Origin: JAWKTV01 sp041398905
GTDB taxonomy: Bacteria > Planctomycetota > Planctomycetia > Planctomycetales > Planctomycetaceae
Assembly: GCA_041398905.1 (NCBI GenBank)
Contig: JAWKTV010000001.1
Location: 124,001 to 188,000 of the forward strand
Direction of reading: 5' to 3'
DNA: 64,000 nt
This document shows, in pieces, positions 23,172 to 31,388 of this stretch. The translations under genes were made by a program, and so were the position numbers. A model generated the notes under the pieces. The model was given only the letters and a program-made list of their open reading frames with translations. It was not told where the DNA came from and searched no databases. Positions within the stretch are counted from its first letter, which is position 1. Every line of letters starts with the position of its first letter.

Positions 23172-23612
23172 CTAAGAGGCGGCCACTTCTCCCGATCCGT
23201 GCTGCGTGTACGGTACATGGCTGGAAGTCGCGGGTGCCGCTGGCTGGGAATTCGAGGGAGCCGGCGACGGCGAAACGGACGCCGCCGCTGCTTGCGACTC
23301 GCTCGCTTCCCGCTGCCGATCGGCCTCTTCCAGCCGCAACACCTTCTCTTCCATTTCCTTGCCCGGCTTGAAGGTGACGACCCACTTGGAGGGGACGTCA
23401 ACCCGGTCGCCGGTCCGCGGGTTTCGGGCCTTGCGGGCCGCCCGCTTCTTCACCTCAAACACCCCGAAGTTCCGCAGCTCAATTCGGTGCCGCGGGTCTT
23501 CAACAAGCGTGTCGATGATGGCTTCAAACGTCTTCTGGACGATCTCTTTGGTTTGGAGCTGCGTCAGCCCGCATTCCTCGGAGATGGTCTTGACGATCTC
23601 TTTCTTGGTCAC
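23172..23612 (-). CDS. HU/IHF-family DNA-binding protein with an Ala/Ser/Pro-rich tail
   Basis: Nucleoid protein of 146 residues. Residues 1 to about 93 are a complete HU/IHF fold: TKKEIVKTISEECGLT, the FGVFEV strand and the RNPRTGD beta-arm that inserts in the minor groove. Residues 94-146 form a low-complexity Ala/Ser/Pro tail with no known fold. The start is a GTG preceded by AGGAG at a 7-base spacing. An in-frame ATG 27 bases upstream, and longer frames, lack this signal. A clear promoter lies about 70 bases upstream. It could act as a homodimer or as an IHF-like subunit. Confidence 0.88.
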   Translation of the reverse strand: MTKKEIVKTISEECGLTQLQTKEIVQKTFEAIIDTLVEDPRHRIELRNFGVFEVKKRAARKARNPRTGDRVDVPSKWVVTFKPGKEMEEKVLRLEEADRQREASESQAAAASVSPSPAPSNSQPAAPATSSHVPYTQHGSGEVAAS

Positions 23613-23680
23613 TGGGAGACTCCTGAGAACGGCATCCATTCCCTGGGAATGGTCAACCAAGCGTGCGGAAAGCTGTCGGA

Positions 23681-23710
23681 AGTGTAAACGGGTTATTGAC
23701 TTACTGTCAA
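23681..23710 (-). promoter_or_regulatory. Sigma70-type promoter for the HU-family gene
   Basis: Read on the minus strand, a perfect TTGACA (-35) is followed after 18 bases by TACACT (-10). Transcription would start near 23674, giving a leader of about 60 bases before the GTG start. The region between is AT-richer than its surroundings. Confidence 0.65.
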
Positions 23711-24004
23711 GTTGCCCGGTCCGATGATTTCCACTTTGCAGTTGCCTCGCGAGCGTTCCGCACTTTTCAATGCGGGTCACTCACCGGTTAGATCGGCATG
23801 TGAACACCGTCACCTCAAGAAAATCCGGTAGAATCGTCACAGATTCCCCAAATGGACATACAACCGAGTGGTTGCTCCCGGGCTCGACGGCGCGGAAGGC
23901 CCCGAACGTCGTCGCATCCGTTGATCAGAGAATGAGTTGCGAGAACGCCGCCGCGTTACTGGCTGGAACATCTCCGATCCGGCGGCTGCGCTTGTGGTTC
24001 GCGC

Positions 24005-24046
24005 AAAGAAAAAGCCGGAAGTCTCCTGCAACAAGAGACTTCCGGC
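24005..24046 (-). terminator. Rho-independent terminator of tRNA-Cys
   Basis: A perfect 12-bp inverted repeat, GCCGGAAGTCTC/GAGACTTCCGGC, with a 9-base loop. On the minus strand it is followed by a T-rich run (complement of AAAGAAAAA at 24005-24013). It sits directly downstream of the tRNA gene, only two bases from its 3' end. Confidence 0.85.
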
Positions 24047-24048
24047 AG

Positions 24049-24123
24049 AGGCGCCGCCCGGATTCGAACCGGGGAAATAACGGATTTGCAATCCGTCGCC
24101 TTAGGCCACTTGGCTACGGCGCC
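24049..24123 (-). tRNA. tRNA-Cys (anticodon GCA)
   Basis: A 75-base cloverleaf on the minus strand. The acceptor stem is GGCGCCG/CGGCGCC and the discriminator base is U, as expected for cysteine tRNAs. The anticodon stem ACGGA/UCCGU encloses UUGCAAA with anticodon GCA. The T arm reads CCCGGTTCGAATCCGGG. The 3' CCA is not encoded. A strong terminator follows. Confidence 0.95.
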
Positions 24124-24637
24124 CGACAGCCATACTTATCGGCCGACCTCTGAGTCGGCTTGACGGAATTACCCACACAAGCCGACGCAGCCGACCGACC
24201 GGCGAAGTCCGCAGACTTCGCACGACCGGATGCTAATGCGACCACCGCAGCCGGTCAACTGGGCAAGTTGGACAATTCGCCCCCGCCCTGCGTTCGCCCA
24301 CTCCGCTCGGGACGACTTCTTCAGGCTGGAGGAATTCGAGGCCCTGCTCGCCGCGAAGAAGCCGACGAGTAGAACATTCCTGCAGCGGGCACAACCGTGA
24401 CAAGTGCGGGATCGCTCGTACTGCGGGGAGCGGAGACGACACTCTCCAGCAAGCGGAAGTCTCCCATGGGAACGTCAGTGACGTTTCGGCTCATTCGTAG
24501 AGACGGAGTAGCGCGGCCGCCTGCACCGGAGCGGAATGAACACGGGCAATTCGTTCGCTGTAACGTTTCGGCCGGCGGAACGGACAGCGGCGACCGGATC
24601 GCCTGGGCCGTCGCGAACTCGGTCGTCTGGAAACGAA
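24124..24637. other. Intergenic region between tRNA-Cys and glnII
   Basis: Roughly 500 bp. The only coding-like frame is a short one at 24236-24400 (listed separately, low confidence). Otherwise no gene, repeat or hairpin stands out apart from the glnII terminator at its right end. Confidence 0.4.
24236..24400 (+). CDS. Short ORF with a protein-like C-terminus (doubtful)
   Basis: A 54-codon frame from an ATG with no Shine-Dalgarno. The first 25 residues look random, but the last 29 (DDFFRLEEFEALLAAKK and onward) have a natural helical, acidic profile. It may be a real small protein or the surviving end of a lost gene. No family recognised. Confidence 0.22.
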   Translation: MRPPQPVNWASWTIRPRPAFAHSARDDFFRLEEFEALLAAKKPTSRTFLQRAQP

Positions 24638-24672
24638 ATCACCCCAGCCATCGTGAAGATGACCGGGGTGAT
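24638..24672 (-). terminator. Putative terminator of glnII
   Basis: Perfect 8-bp inverted repeat ATCACCCC/GGGGTGAT with a 19-base loop, 45 bases beyond the glnII stop. On the minus strand it is followed by TTCGTTTCC, only moderately T-rich, so termination may be partial. Confidence 0.5.
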
Positions 24673-24717
24673 CCCGGAGGCAATGTTGCACGCGGTCGAT
24701 CGATTGATCGAGGCCGA

Positions 24718-25743
24718 CTACTTGGTCGGCACGGTCGCGATCGTCTTCAGGATGCGGGACAGGATCTTGTAGGGATCGGCCTGCGAGTTCGGACGGCGGT
24801 CTTCGAGGTAGCCCTTGTACGCATCGTTCTTGACGAAGGCGTGCGGGACGCGGACCGACGCACCACGGTTGGCGACGCCGTAGTTGAACTTGTCGATGGA
24901 TTGCGTCTCGTGGAGACCGGTCAGGCGGAGATGGTTGTCCGGGCCGTACGCGGCGATGTGCTCGTCCTTGTACTTGTCGAAGGCGGCCATCAGGGCTTCA
25001 AAGTACTCCTTGCCGCCGACCTCGCGGAGGTAGGTGGTCGAGAAGTTGGTGTGCATGCCGGAGCCGTTCCAGTCGCCACGAATCGGCTTGCAGTGCCACT
25101 CGATCTCGACGCCGTACTTCTCGGCATTGCGGAGCGCGAGGTAGCGGGACATCCACAGGTCGTCGGCGGCCTTCTTGGCCCCCTTGGCGAAGATTTGGAA
25201 TTCCCACTGCCCCTTGGCGACTTCGGCGTTGATTCCTTCGAGGTTGATGCCGGCGTCGTGGCAGACGTCGATGTGCGACTCCACGATGTCACGGGCCATG
25301 TCGCCGACGTTCTTGTAGCCGACGCTGGTGTAGTACGGGCCCTGCGGCGCCGGGTAGCCCTCTTGCGGGAATCCGAGCGGACGGCCGTCCTGATAGAGGA
25401 AGTACTCCTGCTCGAAGCCAACCCACAGGCCGCCATCTTCGTCCGGCACGGTGGCGCGGTAGTTCGAGGGGTGCGGGCCTTTGTCATTCGGCAGCATGAC
25501 CTCGCACATCACGAGATAGGCGTTGCGACGGGTGCTGTCCGGGTACAAGGCGACCGGCTTGAGCACGCAGTCGGAGCTATGGCCTTCGGCCTGCTGCGTC
25601 GAGCTGCCGTCGAAACCCCAGTCGTCGAGGTCGGCGACCGACTTCGGCTCTTTGTCGACGATCTTGGTCTTGCTGCGGAGATTCGGCTCGGGGAGATAGC
25701 CGTCCAGCCACACGTACTCCAGCTTGTACTTCGCGGAACTCAT
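24718..25743 (-). CDS. glnII: Glutamine synthetase type II (eukaryotic-like GSII)
   Basis: ATP-dependent amidation of glutamate to glutamine, the main ammonia assimilation step. The 341-residue length and sequence (YVWLDGY, DDWGFDGSSTQQA, PNDKGPHPSN, WVGFEQEYFLY, NGSGMHTNFST, NRGASVRVP) are those of the short octameric/decameric GSII, not the 450-470-residue dodecameric GSI. The metal and glutamate ligands in EQEY and in the NGSGMH element are present. The ATG at 25743 has a GGAG at 9 bases and is preferred to an extension five codons longer. A terminator hairpin follows. Confidence 0.93.
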   Translation of the reverse strand: MSSAKYKLEYVWLDGYLPEPNLRSKTKIVDKEPKSVADLDDWGFDGSSTQQAEGHSSDCVLKPVALYPDSTRRNAYLVMCEVMLPNDKGPHPSNYRATVPDEDGGLWVGFEQEYFLYQDGRPLGFPQEGYPAPQGPYYTSVGYKNVGDMARDIVESHIDVCHDAGINLEGINAEVAKGQWEFQIFAKGAKKAADDLWMSRYLALRNAEKYGVEIEWHCKPIRGDWNGSGMHTNFSTTYLREVGGKEYFEALMAAFDKYKDEHIAAYGPDNHLRLTGLHETQSIDKFNYGVANRGASVRVPHAFVKNDAYKGYLEDRRPNSQADPYKILSRILKTIATVPTK

Positions 25744-26267
25744 CAGTGGAAACTCCAATCGTTGTCAAATGGGCGAGGTGTTCAGCATGTCACGGACTGT
25801 CATCATCCGGGCCAATCCGGCTGTCGAGTCGACCTCCCCGTTCTGGCACCTTCGTGAGCGCTGCCGTGCGGTGTCAGGTCATGCATCTGTTCAGTTCCGT
25901 TGGCATCCCTTCGGTTCATGCCATCCTCATTACAACTGCCAGGCACCATGCCTGACAGCTCAGCACTTCTGCACAGATTGCGTGCAGGCCTCGGAGTCTG
26001 CCGTGCGGAAGCCCCGCATTTTTCCCTGCAAATCCGAGAATCTACTGAACGGAACTCAAGAATCGCAACTTGTGTGCCGGTCGCTGTCGCGTGCGGGCAA
26101 ACTACCGGAAGCGGGAACTCGACGCCAGCATCGCCCCCCCCCGGCCCGGCGTTGGGAGAACCGGGACTTCTGACCGGGCTTCCGCAACATTTGCCACCTG
26201 CCCTCCGGTCCCGCATCATGTAGAGGCGCTTCGTCCATCGCCCTGCGTTCCGCATCCCGGCTCCGAC
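25744..26267. other. Intergenic region between divergent glnII and cpaF-like genes
   Basis: About 520 bp carrying the start signal of glnII at the left. The ORFs here are shadows with no family match. A palindrome-like TGCCAGGCACCATGCCTGACAG lies near 25940-25962 (arms TGCCAGGCA/TGCCTGaCA, imperfect), which might be a regulatory hairpin. No promoter could be assigned with confidence. Confidence 0.35.
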
Positions 26268-28178
26268 ATGAAGATCTGGTACAACAAAATCCACGAGTCC
26301 CGCCGGCTGATGCTGGAAGTCGAGGACGACGAGGTCTCCATCGGACGCGATCCCTCCAATCGCCTCGTTCTGCGCAGCCCGCTCGTCTCCAAGCAACAGG
26401 CGGTCGTCCGTCGCGTTAACGGCAAGCTCGAACTCGAGAACGTCGGCATCAACTCCTGCATGATCGGCGAGCGGGAGGTGATGGGGGGCGAGAAGCTCAG
26501 TTTCTCGGCAGGCGAGTCGGTCCGCATCTGGCCCTTCACCGTGACCTTCGAGTCCGACGAAGCCGCCCCGATCAGCCGGCAGGAGCTCGAAGCCCACCTC
26601 CGCACGCTGATGTCCGGACTCGAGATGCGGGTCCACCAGAAGCTCCTCGAACGCTTCGACCTCTACGAACTCGAGAACAACCAGCTCGGCAACGAGCAGA
26701 GCATTCTGCTGCTTGAAAAGCACATCGAGGATGTTTGCCGTGAGATGCAGCTCTTCAGTGAGCAGAACGCGTCTCTGCTCGAAGAGGTGATCGGGCTCAC
26801 GCTGCGCGACTACGTCATCAACCAGCTCATTCTTGAAAGCGACGACGACCGCTTCCGCTCGAATCGTCTCACCTGGAACGAGTTCGACGTCCCCGCCACG
26901 CTCGTCCCCGAACGCGAGACCGAGCTGCGAAACCTGCTGCACTTCATGCGCGAGCGACTGAAGCTCGAAGAGCAGCCTGACCTGTCGGCCCGCATTCGGC
27001 AGACGGAGCGGCACTTCGCGGAAATCTTCCCGCTCGTCCGACCCCACCTGCACAAAGAGCTCCGCCGCTACCTCATCCTGCGGACGCTCAAGAAGGAACT
27101 CAAGGACACCGTCTTCGGCTACGGCCCGCTGCAGGATCTGCTCAGGGCACCGACCATCAGCGAGATCATGGTCGTCAAGAGCGACCAGATTTACGTCGAG
27201 CGCGACGGCGTCGTCGAACTCTCCGGTCGACGGTTCATTTCCGACAAGGTCACCGAGTCGATCATCGAGCGCATCGTCTCGCAGGTTGGCCGGCGGATCG
27301 ACAAGAGCCAGCCGCTCGTCGACGCCCGGCTGCCGGATGGGAGCCGCGTCAACGCCATCATCCCGCCGCTCGCGGTGCGTGGTCCCTGCCTCACCATCCG
27401 CAAGTTCCCCGTCTACCGCTTCACCATCGATGATCTGATCGAGAACGACTCCATCACATCGTCGGCGGCGATGTTTCTCCGCGCCTGCGTGGTCGACAAG
27501 CGGAACATCCTCGTTTCGGGCGGTACGGGCACGGGAAAAACGACGATGCTCAACGTGCTCTCGTCGTTCATCCCGCATCGCGACCGCGTCGTCACCATCG
27601 AGGATACCCAGGAGCTGCAGCTCCATCAGGACCATGTCGTCACGCTGGAGACGAAGCCGGCCAACGTCGAGGGGACCGGCGAATTCACCATCCGCGACCT
27701 CGTGAAGAACTCGCTCCGCATGCGGCCCGACCGCATCATCGTCGGCGAGTGCCGCAGCGGCGAAGCACTCGACATGCTGCAGGCGATGAACACCGGCCAC
27801 GATGGCTCGATGACCACCGTCCACTCCAACAGCAGCGCCGAGGTCATCAAACGACTGGAAGTCCTTGTACTCATGGCCGTCGAACTGCCGATCCAGAGCA
27901 TCTATCGGCAGATCGCCTCCGCGCTCGACCTGATCGTGCAGATCACCCGTATGCCGGGCGGACGCCGCGTCGTGACGCAGGTCTCCGAAGTCGCCGGCTA
28001 CGACCCGGAGCGCAAAGAGATTGTCATTCACGACATCTACAACTTCCGCAGCGGCGAATCGCTCACCCCCACCGGCTACCTCCCCACCTTTATCGACTCC
28101 CTCATCGCCAAGGACCTCCTGAAGCTCGAATTCCTCTACGGCGACACCGCCCCGATGGACGAAGCGACGTCCCGCTGA
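26268..28178 (+). CDS. FHA-domain CpaF/TadA-type secretion ATPase
   Basis: A 636-residue fusion. The N-terminal 100 or so residues are a forkhead-associated phosphothreonine-binding domain (VSIGRDPSNRLVL, SPLVSKQQAVV). After a helical linker comes a CpaF-like hexameric ATPase with Walker A GGTGTGKTT at about 419-427, the Asp box VVTIEDTQELQL, Walker B region IIVGECRSGEALDMLQAMNTGHDGSMTT and the His box. CpaF ATPases power tight-adherence pilus assembly. No pilus, TadB/C or prepilin gene lies nearby, so it is orphaned here. The FHA domain implies control by a Ser/Thr kinase, which is inference. Confidence 0.88.
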   Translation: MKIWYNKIHESRRLMLEVEDDEVSIGRDPSNRLVLRSPLVSKQQAVVRRVNGKLELENVGINSCMIGEREVMGGEKLSFSAGESVRIWPFTVTFESDEAAPISRQELEAHLRTLMSGLEMRVHQKLLERFDLYELENNQLGNEQSILLLEKHIEDVCREMQLFSEQNASLLEEVIGLTLRDYVINQLILESDDDRFRSNRLTWNEFDVPATLVPERETELRNLLHFMRERLKLEEQPDLSARIRQTERHFAEIFPLVRPHLHKELRRYLILRTLKKELKDTVFGYGPLQDLLRAPTISEIMVVKSDQIYVERDGVVELSGRRFISDKVTESIIERIVSQVGRRIDKSQPLVDARLPDGSRVNAIIPPLAVRGPCLTIRKFPVYRFTIDDLIENDSITSSAAMFLRACVVDKRNILVSGGTGTGKTTMLNVLSSFIPHRDRVVTIEDTQELQLHQDHVVTLETKPANVEGTGEFTIRDLVKNSLRMRPDRIIVGECRSGEALDMLQAMNTGHDGSMTTVHSNSSAEVIKRLEVLVLMAVELPIQSIYRQIASALDLIVQITRMPGGRRVVTQVSEVAGYDPERKEIVIHDIYNFRSGESLTPTGYLPTFIDSLIAKDLLKLEFLYGDTAPMDEATSR

Positions 28179-28375
28179 GCTCGCACCGAACGCTTCGGCG
28201 ATCGAGTCGACCGCACTCGTCCGTCATGCTTCAGGATCGCGCCGTGGAGCCGGTCGCGGTACGGAACCGCACGATACCGGAGGGGCTCGACGGCAAGAAG
28301 AAGGCCACGGGTGACCTGGCCTCCGCAGTTGAGGCTCAATACCCGGGAGGATCGCCACCCGCGCGGAGTGAAAAC

Positions 28376-28732
28376 TCACTCAGCGTCGATCAGCTTCAAC
28401 AGCTCGCCGATGGTGCGATGCGATTCGATCGGATGCCGGAGATGAAGTGCGGTGTTGACTCGATAATGGTTCCTGCGCCCCTGCTTTTCCCGGGTCAGGA
28501 ACTCCGCTTCCTCCAGCTCGGCGACGATCCTCTGAACGGCGCGTTCGGTGATGCCGATCCGCGTCGCGACTTCTCGCAGCACCATGTTCGGGTCTTGATG
28601 CAACAGCACGAGCACGTGCGAATGATTGGACAAGAATGTCCAGCGGTGAGTGTCGGGCGACTGCGTCGCGGCAGTCGATCGCTCCGCCGATCGGCCTGAC
28701 TTCTGAACGGTTTTGACAGCTCGTTTCATCAT
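28376..28732 (-). CDS. Winged-helix (MarR-like) DNA-binding regulator
   Basis: A 118-residue protein. After a basic N-terminus, HRWTFLSNHSHVLVLLHQDP leads into a helix-turn-helix reading LREVATRIGITERAVQRIV, then LEEAEFLTREKQGRRNHYRV as the wing. It matches a common stand-alone winged-helix family, not full MarR, and has no visible effector domain. The start is ambiguous: ATG at 28732 or 28729, or one six codons upstream (28750); none has a Shine-Dalgarno. The neighbours give no clear target. Confidence 0.75.
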   Translation of the reverse strand: MMKRAVKTVQKSGRSAERSTAATQSPDTHRWTFLSNHSHVLVLLHQDPNMVLREVATRIGITERAVQRIVAELEEAEFLTREKQGRRNHYRVNTALHLRHPIESHRTIGELLKLIDAE

Positions 28733-29212
28733 CGAAGTCCACAATGGCACGCCCGAGATCCCGATCGATCCGCAACCTGAATCACCGAGGTCGTCGCATC
28801 ACATGCGGCATCATTGCTGCGATATCTCGCCAAAGCAATCGGAGAGCGCGGAAACTCGCGACCGCGCGTCGGGAGGACACGATTGGCACGTCCGAAGCCA
28901 TGCCGGGACAGAGCCCGCCCCCGGGCACGACTGGCTGGCTTCCGGGCCGTCCCCGGCAACGGTGTTGGGGGCGCCGGGCATCGCGTGGTGAGCTCGACGG
29001 GCGATCGGAAATCCTGCCGTGTCGTCCTCCCCGGCTATTGGGGCGACGACGTGACTGTTCACCCAGCCCCACCAGTGGCCGGAGCACGGTGATTAGCAGA
29101 AGTGCCTGCCAAATCACCAGTTCCGCGCATTCCGCACAGGCAGCCGGGTGGGCGACCCGCAGGTGTTCAATCCCGTCGGCGTGCCCGGTGCCACTAAAGT
29201 CGCGAAAAGTTA
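28733..29212. other. Intergenic region
   Basis: Nearly 500 bp. Overlapping frames on both strands are Arg/Pro-rich shadows without start signals. I see no hairpin or repeat. The HPF promoter begins at its right edge. Confidence 0.4.
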
Positions 29213-29240
29213 TTGACGAAACTATTGTCGTGCCTAGAAT
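29213..29240 (+). promoter_or_regulatory. Sigma70-type promoter of the HPF-like gene
   Basis: TTGACG (29213-29218) and TAGAAT (29235-29240), separated by 16 bases in an AT-rich patch, about 55 bases upstream of the ATG. The spacer contains AACTATTGTCG, an 11-mer also present in the MarR promoter at about 43.7 kb. Confidence 0.6.
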
Positions 29241-29296
29241 GTCGGGTGTGGCCCCGAGGTAACGCTCACGAGTCCTTAGTTCAGGAGATCTCGACA

Positions 29297-29635
29297 ATGC
29301 AACTTGAAATGCACGCGAATGTGATTCGCTGGAACGGTCTCGATGGTGAAATCCGGCAACTCGTCGCACAGAAGTTCCATCGATTGCGGTCCTGCATTGG
29401 CGCGATCGCCGTCCATCTGAAGGACGTGAATGGTCCGCGTGGTGGCAACGATGCGGACTGCCTGGTGAGGGTGAGCCTGCAGCGCCTGCCGGACATCGTG
29501 ATTCGCAAGCGATCGCACGACTTGATGGATGCCGTGCACACGTGTCTGGACCGCGCGGTGCAGTCCCTGGTTCGGGTCACAGGTCGTCGCCAACGGCTGC
29601 GTCGCCGTGGCGGTCGAAAAAACGCCGATGCATAG
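29297..29635 (+). CDS. HPF/RaiA-like ribosome-associated factor
   Basis: A 112-residue protein with the S30AE fold layout: LEMHANVIRWNG, a first helix ending KFHRLRSCIGAIAVHLKDVNGP, then a strand and a second helix ending SHDLMDAVHTCLDRAVQSLVRV, with a strongly basic C-terminus (RRQRLRRRGGRKNADA). Family members bind the ribosome decoding region and silence or dimerise ribosomes in stationary phase. Identity rests on the pattern, not on a strong motif. AGGAG 9 bases before the ATG fixes the start. It is probably stress-regulated, but the sequence shows only a vegetative-type promoter. Confidence 0.72.
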   Translation: MQLEMHANVIRWNGLDGEIRQLVAQKFHRLRSCIGAIAVHLKDVNGPRGGNDADCLVRVSLQRLPDIVIRKRSHDLMDAVHTCLDRAVQSLVRVTGRRQRLRRRGGRKNADA

Positions 29636-29700
29636 CCGTGCCACGGACCGCGGACCCGGTCCTGCCATGCCGAACGATTCCCCTTGTCTGGGAGCAAGCC

Positions 29701-29889
29701 ATGTCGATCCAATCCCGCTTGACTCAAAGTCTCCGCCGCCGGGTTTCCCTGACCGACGAGGAGCTGGCCGCGCGCCGAGAGGCCGCAGCGATGCTGGCGA
29801 GGATTGGCCTTCGCGCAAGGCTGCTCGCTGGCGGTGTGGGGGGAATGCTGATCGGACTCGGTGTGGCGGCCTTCCTGTCGAGTTCATAG
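29701..29889 (+). CDS. Small single-pass membrane protein
   Basis: A 62-residue frame with a GGAG 8 bases upstream. The N-terminal half is basic and helical (SLTDEELAARREAAAMLARI); residues about 42-60 form one hydrophobic segment (LLAGGVGGMLIGLGVAAFL). It lies 65 bp after the HPF-like gene and may be co-transcribed. No family known. Confidence 0.5.
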   Translation: MSIQSRLTQSLRRRVSLTDEELAARREAAAMLARIGLRARLLAGGVGGMLIGLGVAAFLSSS

Positions 29890-29995
29890 CCGATTCAGGG
29901 CACCCATCGGGAGACCGCATGGCTGCCAACGGGATCAGCGGTCACCAGTCTGTCCCCGTCCGCACGTCCCAATCTGATAACGGGTGCCCAGTCGA

Positions 29996-31099
29996 TCACG
30001 GTGCGGCCGCAGCTTCGGCGGCCGCACCGCGGATCGCCTGAATGTACTGCTCGGTCACGTCCTGTTCTTCCAGATCTTTCGGCGTCTCCAGTTCGAAGGC
30101 GCTCATTTCCACCGGCTCGTTCAGGCGAATGTCTGTGAACTCCAGCGTCAGCAGTGCAACGGACGGTGCTTCTTTGCCACCATCTTTCGTCAAATAGCTG
30201 ACGCGGACCGGAAACATCGTCTCGCGGTCGAAGTGGATGCGGGCGTGGTCCGGCAGGTAGTCATCGAGGTTGCGGCCGAAGACCTGGAACTGCTGCTGCA
30301 AGCCGGCGAGAAACTCCGGCTTCCACGACGCGGTGACGACATGGCAGGGGCGATCGCCGAGCGACTCCTGGGCGACCGAGTGAAACACCATCGCCCGTTC
30401 GATGGACGTTAGCAGGGCCGGCAAGCCGCCGATCCCCAATTCCGCCTGCAGCACCGTCTGCGGCGATGCACCGTTCTCACGGACCGCTTCAATAATCTTC
30501 TCGACGTCGCGGCGGGTGACCTCGGTGACGGGCGGGGCGTCTTCGTCCTCGTCCCCGGTCGGCTGGCCTTGCCGCTCGATCGTCCGCATCGTCCGCAGGA
30601 TTTGCCCATCGCATACTTCGACCAGTGTGCCGGTGGTGTCGCCGACGCGCATGGTGTACTCGATGCGCAGGTGCGGCAGCGGGGAGTAGGGGCCGGCCAG
30701 ATAGCGGCCCTCGACCTGAAAGCGGCGGTTGCCCAGCGCCACAAACTCCCGCACGTTCGCCCGCACCGACTGGTGTTTGAACAGCCGCTCACGCGCGTCG
30801 TCGACAATCGCCGCCGCTTCGGCGGAGGCGAGGCCGGAATGATCACCCGGCTGTCCCGCCCCGGCCGCGGACTCGAACGGTGCTGCGGGGCCCGCAGCAT
30901 CGTCCGCAGGCAACGACGTCATCGCCCCAACGATCAGCAGGGCAACGACATGCAGAAACAACGGGGCCGCGCTCGGGAAGTTCTCCAGCCAATGGGCCGG
31001 CGGTTGTCGGACTGTCGACGCCCCCCGGTTCGCCGGGAGGCCGACACCCGGTTGTCGCCGGAAGCTCAGAGCCGCTGTCAATCTGGGAAGCTTCTGCAT
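29996..31099 (-). CDS. Secreted protein of unknown function (LolA-like architecture)
   Basis: A 367-residue protein. A hydrophobic segment at about 46-66 (PLFLHVVALLIVGAMTSL) looks like a signal, but the N-region before it is unusually long, so the true start may lie downstream. The mature part is beta-rich, with RFQVEGRYLAGP, LRIEYTMRVGDTTGTLVEVCDG and LLTLEFTDIRLN, recalling secreted planctomycete LolA-fold proteins. It contains an acidic insert GDEDEDAPPVTE. Function not assignable. Confidence 0.6.
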   Translation of the reverse strand: MQKLPRLTAALSFRRQPGVGLPANRGASTVRQPPAHWLENFPSAAPLFLHVVALLIVGAMTSLPADDAAGPAAPFESAAGAGQPGDHSGLASAEAAAIVDDARERLFKHQSVRANVREFVALGNRRFQVEGRYLAGPYSPLPHLRIEYTMRVGDTTGTLVEVCDGQILRTMRTIERQGQPTGDEDEDAPPVTEVTRRDVEKIIEAVRENGASPQTVLQAELGIGGLPALLTSIERAMVFHSVAQESLGDRPCHVVTASWKPEFLAGLQQQFQVFGRNLDDYLPDHARIHFDRETMFPVRVSYLTKDGGKEAPSVALLTLEFTDIRLNEPVEMSAFELETPKDLEEQDVTEQYIQAIRGAAAEAAAAP

Positions 31100-31388
31100 G
31101 TCACAACGAATCTGACGGATTTGCGAAAGAATGGACTCGTAGCGGTCCGATGAAGGAAGTGAGTGTCGCCGCGCGGCGGACCGGACGCTGTTTCTGCCGA
31201 TCCATCGATGCGACCGCCGGGCGATTGTACCGCGTCACGGAAGACCGCGTACACCGCAAATCACGGGGCTTCTCGCCGCGAAGCAACCTCTGGTGTCTCC
31301 GCCGCCATCGAGCCTAACAACTCGACGGCACGGGCACCTCCGGGCGCTTCAGGACGAAGTACGGAACCAAACACGCAGAGGGAAGGCC

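Noticed and set aside
28744..29262. A 172-codon plus-strand frame divergent from the winged-helix gene
   Set aside because: Composition is Arg/Ser/Pro-rich with no domain; overlaps the HPF promoter. Likely chance in GC-rich DNA.
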